A DNA stretch of 64,000 nucleotides from Trichinella spiralis (lineage: Eukaryota; Nematoda; Enoplea; Trichinellida; Trichinellidae). A program made the position numbers and the translations under genes. The stretch spans positions 12,314,102 to 12,378,101 of the forward strand of contig CM012953.1 in assembly GCA_000181795.3 (NCBI GenBank). Direction: 5' to 3'. Below are positions 16,772-32,972 of the stretch, piece after piece. The notes beneath the pieces were generated by a model that saw nothing but the letters and a program-made list of their open reading frames with translations, ran no database searches and was not told where the DNA came from. Each line of letters opens with the position of its first letter. Within the stretch, counting starts at the first letter, position 1.

Positions 16772-17892
16772 TTCTCTTCACTGCACTAATCCTGGTAGGT
16801 TTTCCATCTTCTTTTTCAGAGTTTAAAACTTTTAGCCTGAATTCTATAAACCGTTCTGTAAATTTTCTTACTGTTCTAATTAATAAATGTAAGTGATCTC
16901 TGAAATTCCTCGACTCACTGTCATGAGAGATATCCAATTAGCATTTACAATTAATTTTTTGATGTGCCATCTGTTTGCTCGGTTTCACTTTCATTTTCGA
17001 CGTTAAATTCATTTTTTGCTCGTTCACTCTTGTAAATTTGCACGAAAATGTATATATCTGTTTTTTATTATTTTTTTATTTGAACACTTTCGTTTTTCTA
17101 TCAGTTTTACTTTTCTGTGAGGCAAACTTGCATCGCCATTGAAGAAAATTGTAATAAAGTAGAAAACATTGCCATGGCCGACATTGGCAAGCAAATAAGC
17201 ACGCATACATAATGCATACAAACACCCACACACACACACACAAGTTGCTTTCAGTTGTACTGATAATTTTTGTCTGTATGTTTGTTTGATGACTACGTTT
17301 CATGCAAACTTATTTTCTGTCGATGAATTTTAGGAACGAATGATACAGTTGCACCGACAAAGTATTCGCACCGTTGTGATTTAAATTAAAAAAAAACAAT
17401 TTTCTTACAACTCAATCGTCTGCACTTCACAATGATTTATCGATCTGTTTTGTATAGCAGGTTTGTCAGCATGCATGGCTAACCAACCGGTTTAACAAAA
17501 AATTCTTAAACTGAATTTTCATATCTGTGTGCCTTTGTGCAATTATGCATCATCGTAATAATTTAGAAATTAAGATTTTTGATTATATTATCCGAAAGTG
17601 CATTCATTCATTCATTCATTGGAATGAAAAGAGAAAGACTGCGGTGAAATTGGAATTTAATTTTTCAAATTTTATCCACACACATTTTATACTTGTTAAC
17701 GTGATATATTACTGTTGATCTATATATCTATATATATATATATATGTTCAGAAGTAAACCAGTACGGTAATTTAATTGTCACGTTTTATCGTTTTTTCTT
17801 TTTCCAACTGTGCATATTTTATTTACTGCTGTATTAAGAATAGTTTTTTTTTGTTTTATCTATTTTGAGAATAATAATTTTTCAATGAAAAG
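16772..17892. other. Intergenic between convergent choline kinase and phospholipase B-like genes (copy A)
   Basis: 3' flank of both genes. It holds (CA)n at about 17226-17241, (CATT)n at 17601-17620 and (TA)n near 17730-17745. No gene is supported. The copy B counterpart is 24436-25570. Confidence 0.5.
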
Positions 17893-18386
17893 TTAAATAA
17901 ATTTCCATTTGTGTGTAACTGGTGGAAAAGCGAACAAATCCGGGTGGCCGAAATGCGAAATTTTGTTCTGCCATTCGGTTTTTGACCACTGGAATGGTGA
18001 TTGCGTATCGTATGTGGGACCACTGATGGCGACAAATTGTAGCCGGAGAGCCATTTCGACGTTGGTTGCCTGTTGAAAAAAAGGGGCAAAAAATACTGCT
18101 CTTGTTTTATTTGGGGGAATTTCAAATTTCACTTACTTTCACATCCGTGCCTCCGTGACTTCGAAAACCAAGCGCTTTGAATGGGTAGATTCCATTTTTA
18201 TCGTTCAGATCGTTGCGTGCAGAAATGGCATTTTCCGCACTGTACGGAGGTGTGCAGTTGCAAGCCGACAGCGGATCTTTTTTGAAATCGTTGTAACTGA
18301 ACAAATGGGAAAACGGCGAAGCGTGCTAAAAATTTTTGGAAAAAGCATCTCAAACGGTCTTTTACCGCATTAGTCGAAGCAGAGAT
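17893..18386 (-). pseudogene. Phospholipase B-like gene, 3' exons only (copy A, cut by the gap)
   Basis: The last two coding exons and the final bases of the third-last exon of the gene annotated at 25571-29233, read on the minus strand: NDFKKDPLSAC, ENAISARNDLN, HGGTDVK, then ISGPTYD and HKWKF to the stop at 17893. The remaining exons are absent because the block stops at the N run. This is an assembly-truncated allele rather than a biological pseudogene; the coding sequence shown is intact. Confidence 0.9.
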
Positions 18387-18396
18387 NNNNNNNNNN
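18387..18396. other. Assembly gap of 10 N
   Basis: Ten N join the end of copy A to the start of copy B. The fixed small size suggests a scaffolding placeholder, not a measured distance. Confidence 0.98.
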
Positions 18397-18502
18397 GGAA
18401 AGTGCTGCAACTTCACCACCCGCAAAGAAAAGCAAGATGCAAGTGAAATTTGAAAATACTGTTGTTGGTCAGCAGTATTCTGGCAATGATTCTGAAAAAT
18501 AA
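18397..18502 (+). pseudogene. Last-exon fragment of the gene at 9754-10845 (copy B)
   Basis: Repeats the final exon of the unrecognised Ser/Pro-rich gene (ESAATSPPAKKSKM to the stop at 18502) without any upstream exon. It is explained by the block duplication at the gap. Confidence 0.92.
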
Positions 18503-18850
18503 TTTTGTTGATTATGTTTCATTTATTTATTTATTTATCATGTATATATGTATATAAATATAATTTATTCATTTGATATAATTTACATATGTATCAAAAA
18601 CGTTTTGTAAATAATCGATGATGAAAATAAAATTTATAATTTTTCTGTTTGAATAGTTGGAAGAAAAACTTTAAAAACTGCAATCAATGTTGACTAATTT
18701 GAAGATATTTCTAAATGAATATTTATTTATTTATAATTTTACAATAATACACTTAAGTGTGCTCACGCTCAAATACATTTGTCAATTGGAAATAATTCAC
18801 CGTGCAATGATCAAATTAATAAAAGAATATCAAGCGGGTTGTAAAATTTT

Positions 18851-18922
18851 GCCACGAGCCGGGATCGAACCAGCGACCTTTAGATCTTCAGTCTAACGCT
18901 CTCCCTGCTGAGCTATCGCGGC
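18851..18922 (-). tRNA. tRNA-Phe (GAA), copy B
   Basis: Identical over 72 bases to the tRNA at 11196-11267: minus strand, anticodon GAA, no intron. It lies in the duplicated block and probably represents the other allele. Confidence 0.94.
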
Positions 18923-20648
18923 GAACGTTTTTTCTCAAATTTTGCTATAAGTGCAAAGCACAAGCTGCATTAATAATATTATTTACTTAAATTGTGTAAA
19001 TTTTTTGTTCAATTTAAAAATTTGTCTGTAAAAACATACTTATCAACAGTTGAAGGGGAAATATAAAATTTCATTTAATACAGCATGTTTCAAATTTGAA
19101 ATTTCTATTTCTCGATTTTGTTATGCATTCAACAATAAACAAGTAACACGCTTTTACGCTTTTGCAAGACAAAAAAAAAAGAAGCTGAAAAAAAACGATC
19201 AATGCCAATTAATTTTTTGAATATTCTCTTTGCTTGGACAACAAGTTTTTTGCCGTGTGAATTATAAAAAAAAGGACAAGGTTTTAATTCGATGAAAGAA
19301 AAAATTACAGAAGAATTGTAATTGATAATAGAAAATTATGCATCAATTTCGAGCGACATGAAACGATAAAACATTTAATGAACAGGTTTAGCGACGATGT
19401 CGTTTGATTTTTAACAACTGAAATTTGCCTACATTGGTGAAATTGTGAAAACGATAATTTCTATATCCAGACTGTCGTTGTCCCACTGGCCAACTTCAAA
19501 ATTCAACTATACAACTTCTATCAAGGCACTTTTGCAAGAGTAGAAGAAGGGGAAGAAGCAGAAGCGGAACTAATATTGGAACAAAGCAGCAAACAACGCC
19601 CCAATCTACTGATAATTATCAATACAAATAGCACCGCCCACGCTTGATTATTTAATCAACACCAATATCAAACACACCTCTATTACAAATGACAACATTC
19701 TCACGAAATACGGTACGAATATTTTCAATTTGTTCAGCTTCATATATTCTCTTTTTTTATAATTTCATTTTATAAATGATCAAAAATAAATATTTTTTTT
19801 TATTCAATTAAATGAAAACTTTATTACGTCATTTCATCTCTTCTCATTATTCACCATATATATATATATATAGATACATAGATTCCTTTGTTTTCTATTT
19901 TAATCTTTAAACAGGTCTTCCATCTCTTTTTCGTAAATGAATTGAAATTTCAAAAAAATTTACAAGAAAAATTTTGTAATATTAATAATAATTATTATTA
20001 TTATGAAACATACACGCATTTATTGACTGACATTTTTAAACTTATAAATATGCACGCCTTTTTTTAATATTAAACACTTGTGTTAAATTGTTGTTTTCAA
20101 CTGCATTTTCTATTTCTTAGCTGTTTGCATGATTTCTTTTTCTAATACACAACATTGAATGTGTATTTCAATTAATTAAAATGAATCACACACTAGTTTT
20201 TTTTGTGTCAACTGAACATTTTACGTCAAATTACATGCGTGAAATATTTGTTTTTTTTCTACATTTTTGTTATTTCTCTCCTCTTCGCATTGAACATGTT
20301 GAATGTAAGAGTAAAATTCTTTATAATTTCAACAATCTGAATTGTCATTTTTTATTTTAATTCTGTTTTTAATTTTTTTAAATATGTATTATACTGTGAT
20401 TCATAACAGTGTTAGTTTTTTTAATGAAAAACTGTAAACTGATACAACTTGTTAATATTTACTTTCATTATTGTATTCACAACTTGAAGCAAAATTAATA
20501 TTATTTGTTATCTAGCAATTTTTATATTAGTTGTGTTTAATTAAACTTGATTGTCAATTTTGTATGAACCGTAGACGTCAGTCAGCGCTGGCAAACATCA
20601 CTGGTGTTGCGTTCAGCGTTAGTTGTGACTTGCGATTTCATTGCATTC
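18923..20648. other. Intergenic region upstream of choline kinase (copy B)
   Basis: Counterpart of 11268-13002 with small substitutions and length differences in A/T and TA runs. No gene is supported. Confidence 0.5.
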
Positions 20649-24435
<3,787 letters not shown>

Positions 24436-25570
24436 TTCTCTTCACTGCACTAATCCTGGTAGGTTTTTCATCTTCTTTTTCAGAGTTTAAAACTTTTAGC
24501 CTGAATTCTATAAACCGTTCTGTAAATTTTCTTACTGTTCTAATTAATAAATGTAAGTGATCTCTGAAATTCCTCGACTCACTGTCATGAGAGATATCCA
24601 ATTGGCATTTACAATTAATTCTTTGATGTGCCATCTGTTTGCTCGGTTTCACTTTCATTTCTGACGTTAAATTCATTTTTTGCTCGTTCACTCTTGTAAA
24701 TTTGCACGAAAATGTATATACCTGTTTTTATCTGTTTTTTATTATTTTTTTATTTGAACACTTTCGTTTTTCTATCAGTTTTACTTTTCTGTGAGGCAAA
24801 CTTGCATCGCCATTGAAGAAAATTGTAATAAAGTAGAAAACATTGCCATGGCCGACATTGGCAAGCAAATAAGCACGCATACATAATGCATACAAACACC
24901 CACACACACACACACACAAGTTGCTTTCAGTTGTACTGATAATTTTTGTCTGTATGTTTGTTTGATGACTACGTTTCATGCAAACTTATTTTCTGTCGAT
25001 GAATTTTAGGAACGAATGATACAGTTGCACCGACAAAGTATTCGCACCGTTGTGATTTAAATTTAAAAAAAAACAATTTTCTTACAACTCAATCGTCTGC
25101 ACTTCACAATGAGTTATCGATCTGTTTTGTATAGCAGGTTTGTCAACATGCATGGCTAACCAACCGATTTAACAAAAAATTCTTAAACTGAATTTTCATT
25201 ATCTGTGTGCCTTTGTGCAATTATGCATCATCGTAATAATTTAGAAATTAAGATTTTTGATTATATTATCCGAAAGTGCATTCATTCATTCATTCATTGG
25301 AATGAAAAGAGAAAGACTGCGGTGAAATTGGAATTTAATTTTTCAAATTTTATCCACACACATTTTATACTTGTTAACGTGATATATTACTGTTGATCTA
25401 TATATCTATATATATATATATATGTTCAGAAGTAAACCAGTACGGTAATTTAATTGTCACGTTTTATCGTTTTTTCTTTTTCCAACTGTGCATATTTTAT
25501 TTACTGCTGTATTAAGAATAGTTTTTTTTTGTTTTATCTATTTTGAGAATAATAATTTTTCAATGAAAAG
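24436..25570. other. Intergenic between convergent genes (copy B)
   Basis: Counterpart of 16772-17892 with a longer CA run at about 24901-24918. No gene is supported. Confidence 0.5.
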
Positions 25571-28500
25571 TTAAATAAATTTCCATTTGTGTGTAACTGG
25601 TGGAAAAGCGAACAAATCCGGGTGGCCGAAATGCGAAATTTTGTTCTGCCATTCGGTTTTTGACCACTGGAATGGTGGTTGCGTATCGTATGTGGGACCA
25701 CTGATGGCGACAAATTGTAGCCGGAGAGCCATTTCGACGTTGGTTGCCTGTTGAAAAAAAGGGGCAAAAAATACTGCTCTTGTTTTATTTGGGGGAATTT
25801 CAAATTTCACTTACTTTCACATCCGTGCCTCCGTGACTTCGAAAACCAAGCGCTTTGAATGGGTAGATTCCATTTTTATCGTTCAGATCGTTGCGTGCAG
25901 AAATGGCATTTTCCGCACTGTACGGAGGTGTGCAGTTGCAAGCCGACAGCGGATCTTTTTTGAAATCGTTGTAACTGAACAAATGGGAAAACGGCGAAGC
26001 GTGCTAAAATTTTGGAAAAGCATCTCAAACGGTCTTTTACCGCATTAGTCGAAGCAGAGATTCCAAATCTACAACGTTGTGCCAGTCTCTTTTGAAAATC
26101 AACGCTCTTGGGTGCTTATCATAAGTAAACCAATCTCCGTACAGTTTTACCTCATCTGCGGTACCGGTGATGTTGAAAATGGTCGGGAAATAGCTAAACT
26201 TTGTAATGCGGTAACAATTGGGGTAAAGTAATGTTGTGATAATGGTAAAGAATTAACCAAAAATATTCAATTTTAAAAATTAAATGCTAATATTACAACC
26301 ACTCTGAGTGACAACACTGACAAGTCTTACGGTATGTTGTAACTGGGCCAGTATCCTTGCGTATAAAGCACACTTGTCATATCTTTAGCTTCAAAATATC
26401 CACTGAAAACAAAGTATGAAAAAATGCGTTTCAGTTTATAATAATTTTTTTTGTAAAATGTTAAATAAATTATTCATCAGACACTATGCAAAAATGATTA
26501 ACTGGCAATGGAAAAATCTTTTTTAAAGAACAATTTGTAAATTACGTTGAAATTATACTTATCATTAACTAGTAAATATAAAAAATAAATGAATTTTTCA
26601 TATTGAAAATTGAATTCAAACAACAAAATGTATTATATATTAAAATATTCAGTCGAAACAAATGCAAGTTAATGAATTTATAATATATTAATTTTTGTAC
26701 ATACGGCATTTCTTCCATTACGTATAAAACATCCGTATACGAAAAGGTTTTCATATCGGAAGGAATATTATTGTAATCGACGATCATCCATTGATTAGTG
26801 TATCTGTAAAATACTTTTTTAATTTATTCAAAAGTATTAAAATTTTTGAGAATAATTACGTTCCAGAGTGAAGTTTGGAATATATCATTGTCCAGTGTTT
26901 GGCTGAATGAGCTAATCGATTGGCGACCATCACTCGAATCCAGCTAAGCACCGTCGACTTGGAGTCGATGTAATCATACGAACTTTTATTTCCATTTGAG
27001 AATGTGGTCTCTGTTACTGCCTGTAAAAAGATATTATTTTATTTTTTAGCATTGTGTATTTAAATTCAAATTTTGAGTTTTTTGAATATTTTTTTACAAT
27101 TCCAGCAGTTGTGATGTAAAAATCATCTATTGACAACAATACACCGGGATAAGAGGACATGGATATGCCATAGCCTGGCACAAGCGAATAGCCTAGGAAT
27201 TAATGATAAATAATTGAATAAAAGACAAAATTACATACATGTATAAATTACCTCGATTTAAATGATACGTGAATTTGTAAAGCTTCTGTATGCGTAGCAT
27301 TGTTTGATAGCCGGTCCATGTGACGTGTGAGAAAAACAACTCTTGCTTTTCTGGAATCGGCACAATCAAAGCACTGCAACCGAATCGAAGCTTCGGCAAG
27401 TGTTCAGGGCGTTTCAGCTTTGCTTCGAGATCTGCCAAATCGCCGAACAATTGAAACAGCCTTCAGAATATATTTTCAACTTTAAATAGATTGTTTATAA
27501 ATTAATTTGATACAAAAGTGAATGTACAGAAATCCAAAAGGACGAATATCTACATGAGGAGCGGTGATCGTTCCATAATATCCATCTTCTAAGCCAGCGA
27601 GTTGAATAAGCATCAGATTTACCTAAAAATTTGTATCTAAAGCAGGTGATAATTTCGGTTCATAGGAATTATGATAAACAAAGATGCCAAATTTTCAGCA
27701 AAAGATTACTTAAAAAAATGCTTATATATATGAAAATAATACCAGTATTTACATTATTTCAAAATAAAAGGAAAGTAGAAACAGATCTATTTATATATTA
27801 AAATAAACAGTTTAAGTTGCATGACTTCAAAACATTAGAAATCAAAGCACGAGAATATTGAAATGTGTTTACTTTACCTGCACCCAAAATGGATCTCCAG
27901 GATAAAGAGCAATTTGTCTGCGCATGAATTTCAAATTTTCATCCAAATATGCATAGAGCGCATCGCAGTACGGTCCCGCAGTGTAACAGTAGCCTGCGAT
28001 GGTATTTTTCCAGTGTTTCAGAATGAGCGACTGAGTTAGCTTCCCTTCTAAAACTCCAGCTGCATATGCTTGTTGTTCATTGGATGCGTATTTCCTAGTT
28101 TCGATTTCCAAAAATGACCATCTAAAAATATTAATCCAATATTTTGCATTTATTTATTTGCCAATATTCTGACAGTTTGAAAATTCAATTTAAGAATTCA
28201 GAGGATTTTCAAATGCCCAGTGCTTTTATCCAGGAAGGTAATCAGTTGTAAAATTAAATACACTAACTTTGAAATATCAAAGCTTTTGTCAGTGGATTTT
28301 TAATACGTATTTAATCAATTTTGCTGATTATCAGTTGTGTTTTTAAGAATGATTGTGAAAAAATAAATAAAAATATTGTTGTATGCTTGAATAGCACACA
28401 TACATCAAAGCAATTTGCAAAAAATAGTTTTGATTTAAAGCTTATGTGTTATGCTTTTAATTTCACAAAAAAATCAGCGTTAAAACAGCCACTCACAGAT

Positions 28501-29233
28501 AAATAATATGTAGCTGCTGTTTGCTGAAAAAATATAATAATGAATTTCCTCATAAATTTAACAAAGATTTTATCTTCTTAACTATGTATAATGGTTGCTA
28601 CTACGATCCGTTGTTTGTGATTGCTAGAAAAATTGAAAGCAGGAAGAGTATTTTGAAATTTACAGACTGAAGTTGTATAATAAATAAATTTATCCAAAAA
28701 TTAAATTTAAAGAAGCATCACGTTCAACTGCAAACAACGATAAGTTTTTCTTACTTAACAAATGCTGATTTTGAACGATGAATAATATCATTAGAATATT
28801 TTATTTTTCAATTATCACGAATTCCCCTAAGGATATCAGTGGTAAATGAAGTAAACGAGATTTGAAGATAAATATTTTTTGTCGTGTTGTCAAGAATATG
28901 GACGTTAGTAGTGAAAAAAATGTTTTATAGAAGAACAGTAATAAACTCTTATTTAGGTGTATGTATGTTTTAATAATTTGAAATAGATGCTTACCCAACA
29001 GAATAAGTTGCTTCTTCAAAGCGAGCTCGAGCAACTTCATTTGAAAGAACCGTCTCAGGACATTTCGTATCAGTCAAGTAGAGATAATTCAAATCTGAAC
29101 GCCAGCAAGCTCTCAATTCTTTCACCCTTTCGCAGTCCACTTTAGCATTGAGAGCTATGTGGAAAAAAATCAACACCAAGCCAACCCACGTTGCCACCAT
29201 CGATGCAGATGACGAAGTGGAAGAATTTGACAA
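25571..29233 (-). CDS. Phospholipase B-like (LAMA-type) secreted/lysosomal Ntn hydrolase
   Basis: A family of lysosomal or secreted amidase/lipase-like proteins that mature by self-cleavage in front of a cysteine. Read on the minus strand from the ATG at 29233, the N-terminus has a hydrophobic signal stretch (VATWVGLVLIFFHIAL). Exons then give WSFLEIET, QAYAAGVLEG, a tract with GLEDGYYGTITAP, and LRFGCSALIVPIPEKQELFF. In that tract Cys of GCSA is the expected nucleophile. SSYPGVLLSIDDFY, YTNQWMIVDYN, YGDWFTYDKHPRA, ENAISARNDLN, HGGTDVK and AISGPTYD follow, ending at HKWKFI. About eleven exons are all open. Substrate in this organism is unknown. The last exons lie in duplicated block 1 and the first exon in duplicated block 2, so partial copies exist at 17893 and 32734. 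Confidence 0.9.
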
Positions 29234-31333
29234 TTTTCAGCTCGCCTTTTTTAAAACCTTTCCTCCCCACCCCCTTCCTTCTCTATTCTGTGGAAATCTA
29301 TTCCATTATCAACAATCTGACAAACAATCGTCGACTGATAGCAACATTTGTCCAATCGCTTAACTCGCTATCATTCCCAAACACTGCTATCATTAATAAG
29401 CAGTACTGGCAATAATATATCAACTTTTGGAAATGATAATTTTTCTTCAAAAAACAGAGATGCCATTGTTAATATTTTCCTCTAAAATCTAATATACTTT
29501 ATTTTTATCAACTGCAATTATAGAATATCATAATTGTGGAAATAATTTATCTGTTTGATGCAAAGAATTTTTATCATCACAGTGTTTTATTTATTATCTG
29601 CATTATTATTATCAGCAGTTGTCATGTATGTAACTTTAGTAAAATTGAACTAATGTCAATTGCAATGGCTAACCTGCAAAAAGCAGGCTGTTTGTTTGAA
29701 CAAGATTTGCAGCATGTATAAAAATAGTCATGATGTAGCAGATTTAAAAGTAATTTCATTTTCCTGTATGTCTGGTGCTTGTTCGACGGCAGATTGCAGC
29801 TATTCTCCGTGTATACGCATTTCGCTGCAGTTTGTTCTATTCAACTCATAAGCATCACCCGGAATGAAGGTTGACCGTTGCGTCAAGCTTCGCAATGGCT
29901 GAATTAGGTGCACAGATTTTTAGTGTGTTTGCAGAGGACTAGTGGTTATTCAATATGTCTCAGTACTGCTGTTTTTTATTTTGGGATAAGGCTGAAACGT
30001 TATTTTGGGATATTTTTCAAAGAATATGCAGTTTTAATTGCTAGCGCAGTAAGAAGTTAGTTAATCAGTGAAATTCTTGTTTGTTGAATGCAATCAGCTT
30101 TCACTTTAGCAGAGAAATTGTTTTCTTCAGCGCGCGCTTTAGATTTCATTTTTGCCTGCTGTTGCTGTCAGTTTGGCCATCTCATTGCCTTAGATGTTCA
30201 CTAATGATTTACTACTATGATGTACATGATTTTCACATGAAATCAATATGTATTTTTTGAATTACTATAATAGAGTTAATGAAAAAGTTAATTCAAAGCA
30301 CATTTACGTGATAGAACATTTAAAATATGATGAATATTCCATATTCCATGTGAGATCAACTTTAAATTCAGTTTATTTCCTCTCATCATCCCGTGAGTCC
30401 TCACGTATTAGAATAATTCTGACACGAAACATGTTTTTTTCAAAGTAAAATTAGTTTATTCATTTCATATCAGAAATCCACTATTTCATAGTTGTCATAT
30501 ATAGCAAAGAAATTTGAGAAGCAGGCCCACTGTAAAAGGACTGAAAATTTTGTTCACAATATGGATCTGGCGGAGTTTCAGATGAAATACATCTATAGAT
30601 GGTGTACTCTAAAAGAACGGGGCACCATTAAAGAAAGTTGCGTCACACGAAGACGCCAGCGTGGATTATCTATTTTTTGACTTGGCAGAAAAGTTACACT
30701 AATAAGTAACACAAAAAAACATATTATATAAATACATCTTGTTTGCAAATACTAATATGAAATAATTTTAATCAACATAAAATGCAAATTCAAAAAAATT
30801 GTTTGATAAACTCAATTTATTTAAAAAATATGAATACAGTATATTTCATAAGAAAACCTGAAAATCCACAGTATTGCAAGCTTCGTGCTTAATTTGGCTT
30901 TTTGAAATAAGGATCATTATTTCTCATAAACGAAACTTCTGCTGTATTACTTTTTAAATAAAGAAAGAAATACCGTGAACAGTTCGTGATCAGTTTTTTG
31001 CTTTCTGAAATACAAATAACAAGCACAACTTGTTGTCCAAATCTGTGAAAGATATTTTCAAAGCGTCGTGCCAGAGGAGGTGAGTGAGAGACTTTATTTT
31101 TCTTCAGTGTTGCTTATTAGCGACTAATAAATTTTTATTTGTTGGTGGAGAAGTATAAAAAAGAAATATAAACTATTGGCAAAATGCCAAAATTAATAGT
31201 CTCCTGAAACTGCTGCAAGGCAGTTTTGTAACAATTCAAGACGTTGCCTTATGTTTGCCTTATATTGTTGTCCATTTAGGTTGTTTTTATTTATTTGTCA
31301 GTTGTTGCTATTCTGTTCCATTTCAACTTCGGC
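29234..31333. promoter_or_regulatory. Shared 5' region of divergent phospholipase B-like and PRORP-like genes (copy A)
   Basis: About 2.1 kb between the two divergent start codons. No gene is supported. An acceptor-like tttatttgtcag at about 31290-31301, just before the PRORP-like start codon, could receive a 5' leader exon or a spliced leader. Promoter elements cannot be assigned by eye. Confidence 0.4.
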
Positions 31334-32078
31334 ATGGATCCAATATCCTGCCCTGGTTCCAATTTTCCGTATTTATGCGAAGCAATCCATGCGTTCATTT
31401 TGCGTAATAAGAACATGTCCAATGATCAGTGGCAGAAGTTTAGAATAAAGCTGTGGGATATGACAGATAAGGAAAGCACGGTTGATTGTGCAATTTTGAA
31501 AACACTGCAAATGAAATCCCTCTTCCAGCATGGAGTTTCTTATATCCGATACTTATTCACCATTGGCTTGCACGATGTATATACCGTCCAATATGCAGTG
31601 CTTGTTTTGGAACATTGTTATTTGAACAGTTTTGAACATTTCGACTTAGAGCTGGCCATTCAACTTATGAACCATGTCCTTTCCATGGATAAAAGCTTTC
31701 CAAAATTTTTCACGGAGCAGAAGGCGATCGTTTTATGTTTATGTGGAAATTTCAAAGAATGTTCATCCATGTGGTCCACAATTTCGAACCGTTCGATCGA
31801 ATGTCGCGTGATTAGCATATTTTTCATTGCCGCCTGTCGATACGAAAAGGCCCGTTGGATTTGGTCTTTGGAAATAGAGGGTCCGTTCACTTTGAGCGCT
31901 TCATGTCACATGGAGATGTTGAAATATTTGAAAGTGGTGCTTCCGAAGAATGGCGAATTGGAAAGTTTGAAAGAATTGGACAGTTATGTGGAATTTTACG
32001 ACCGAATCAGTGCTACCTTTCGACGATCTACGGTGGATATCAAAATTATTTTGCAGGTATATATTTCACTTAATTTGA
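31334..32078 (+). pseudogene. PRORP/MRPP3-like gene, first exon only (copy A, cut by the gap)
   Basis: Same first coding exon as the complete gene at 35080-37070, starting MDPISCPGSNFPYLCEAI. From about 31999 to the gap it departs from the other copy by several one-base insertions, deletions and changes, so the frame after FYDRI is wrong and the splice donor (aggtaa) is altered to aggtat. This is explained better by poor contig-end sequence than by gene decay. Confidence 0.88.
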
Positions 32079-32088
32079 NNNNNNNNNN
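32079..32088. other. Assembly gap of 10 N
   Basis: Ten N join the two copies of duplication 2. Confidence 0.98.
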
Positions 32089-32733
32089 AAAAAATTAAAT
32101 AAAAAATATTGTTGTATGCTTGAAATAGCACACATTACATCAAAAGCAATTTGCAAAAAAATACTTTTGATTTAAAGCCTTATGTGTTATGCTTTTAATT
32201 TTACAAAAAAATCAGCGTTAAAACAGCCGCTCACAGATAAATAATATGTAGCTGCTGTTTGCTGAAAAAATATAATAATGAATTTTCTCATAAATTTAAC
32301 AAAGATTTTATCTTCTTAACTATGTATAATGGTTGCTACTACGATCCGTTGTTTGTGATTGCTAGAAAAATTGAAAGCAGGAAGAGTATTTTGAAATTTA
32401 CAGACTGAAGCTGTATAATAAATAAATTTATCCAAAAATTAAATTTGAAGAAGCATCACGTTCAACTGCAAACAACGATAAGTTTTTCTTACTTAACAAA
32501 TGCTGATTTTGAACGATGAATAATATCATTAGAATATTTTATTTTTCAATTATCACGAATTCCCCTAAGGATATCAGTGGTAAATGAAGTAAACGAGATT
32601 TGAAGATAAATATTTTTTTGTCGTGTTGTCAAGAATATGGACGTTAGTAGTGAAAAAAATGTTTTATAGAAGAACAGTAATAAACTCTTATTTAGGTGTA
32701 TGTATGTTTTAATAATTTGAAATAGATGCTTAC

Positions 32734-32972
32734 CCAACAGAATGAGTTGCTTCTTCAAAGCGAGCTCGAGCAACTTCATTTGAAAGAACCGTCTCAGGAC
32801 ATTTCGTATCAGTCAAGTAGAGATAATTCAAATCTGAACGCCAGCAAGCTCTCAATTCTTTCACCCTTTCGCAGTCCACTTTAGCATTGAGAGCTATGTG
32901 GAAAAAAATCAACACCAAGCCAACCCACGTTGCCACCATCGATGCAGATGACGAAGTGGAAGAATTTGACAA
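32734..32972 (-). pseudogene. Phospholipase B-like gene, first exon only (copy B)
   Basis: Repeats the signal-peptide exon at 28995-29233 with an intact splice donor. It differs by one codon: the residue before SVG is His (EEATHSVG) where the other copy has Tyr (EEATYSVG). No other exon of the gene follows, because the copy stops at the N run. Confidence 0.9.

Larger units (their letters stand above)
28358..32078 (+). repeat. Direct duplication 2, copy A (3.7 kb)
   Basis: Matches 32089-35833. It holds the first exon of the phospholipase B-like gene, the intergenic region and the first exon of the PRORP-like gene. Its right end runs into the second N run, and the match degrades with small insertions and deletions in the last ~80 bases. 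Confidence 0.96.
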
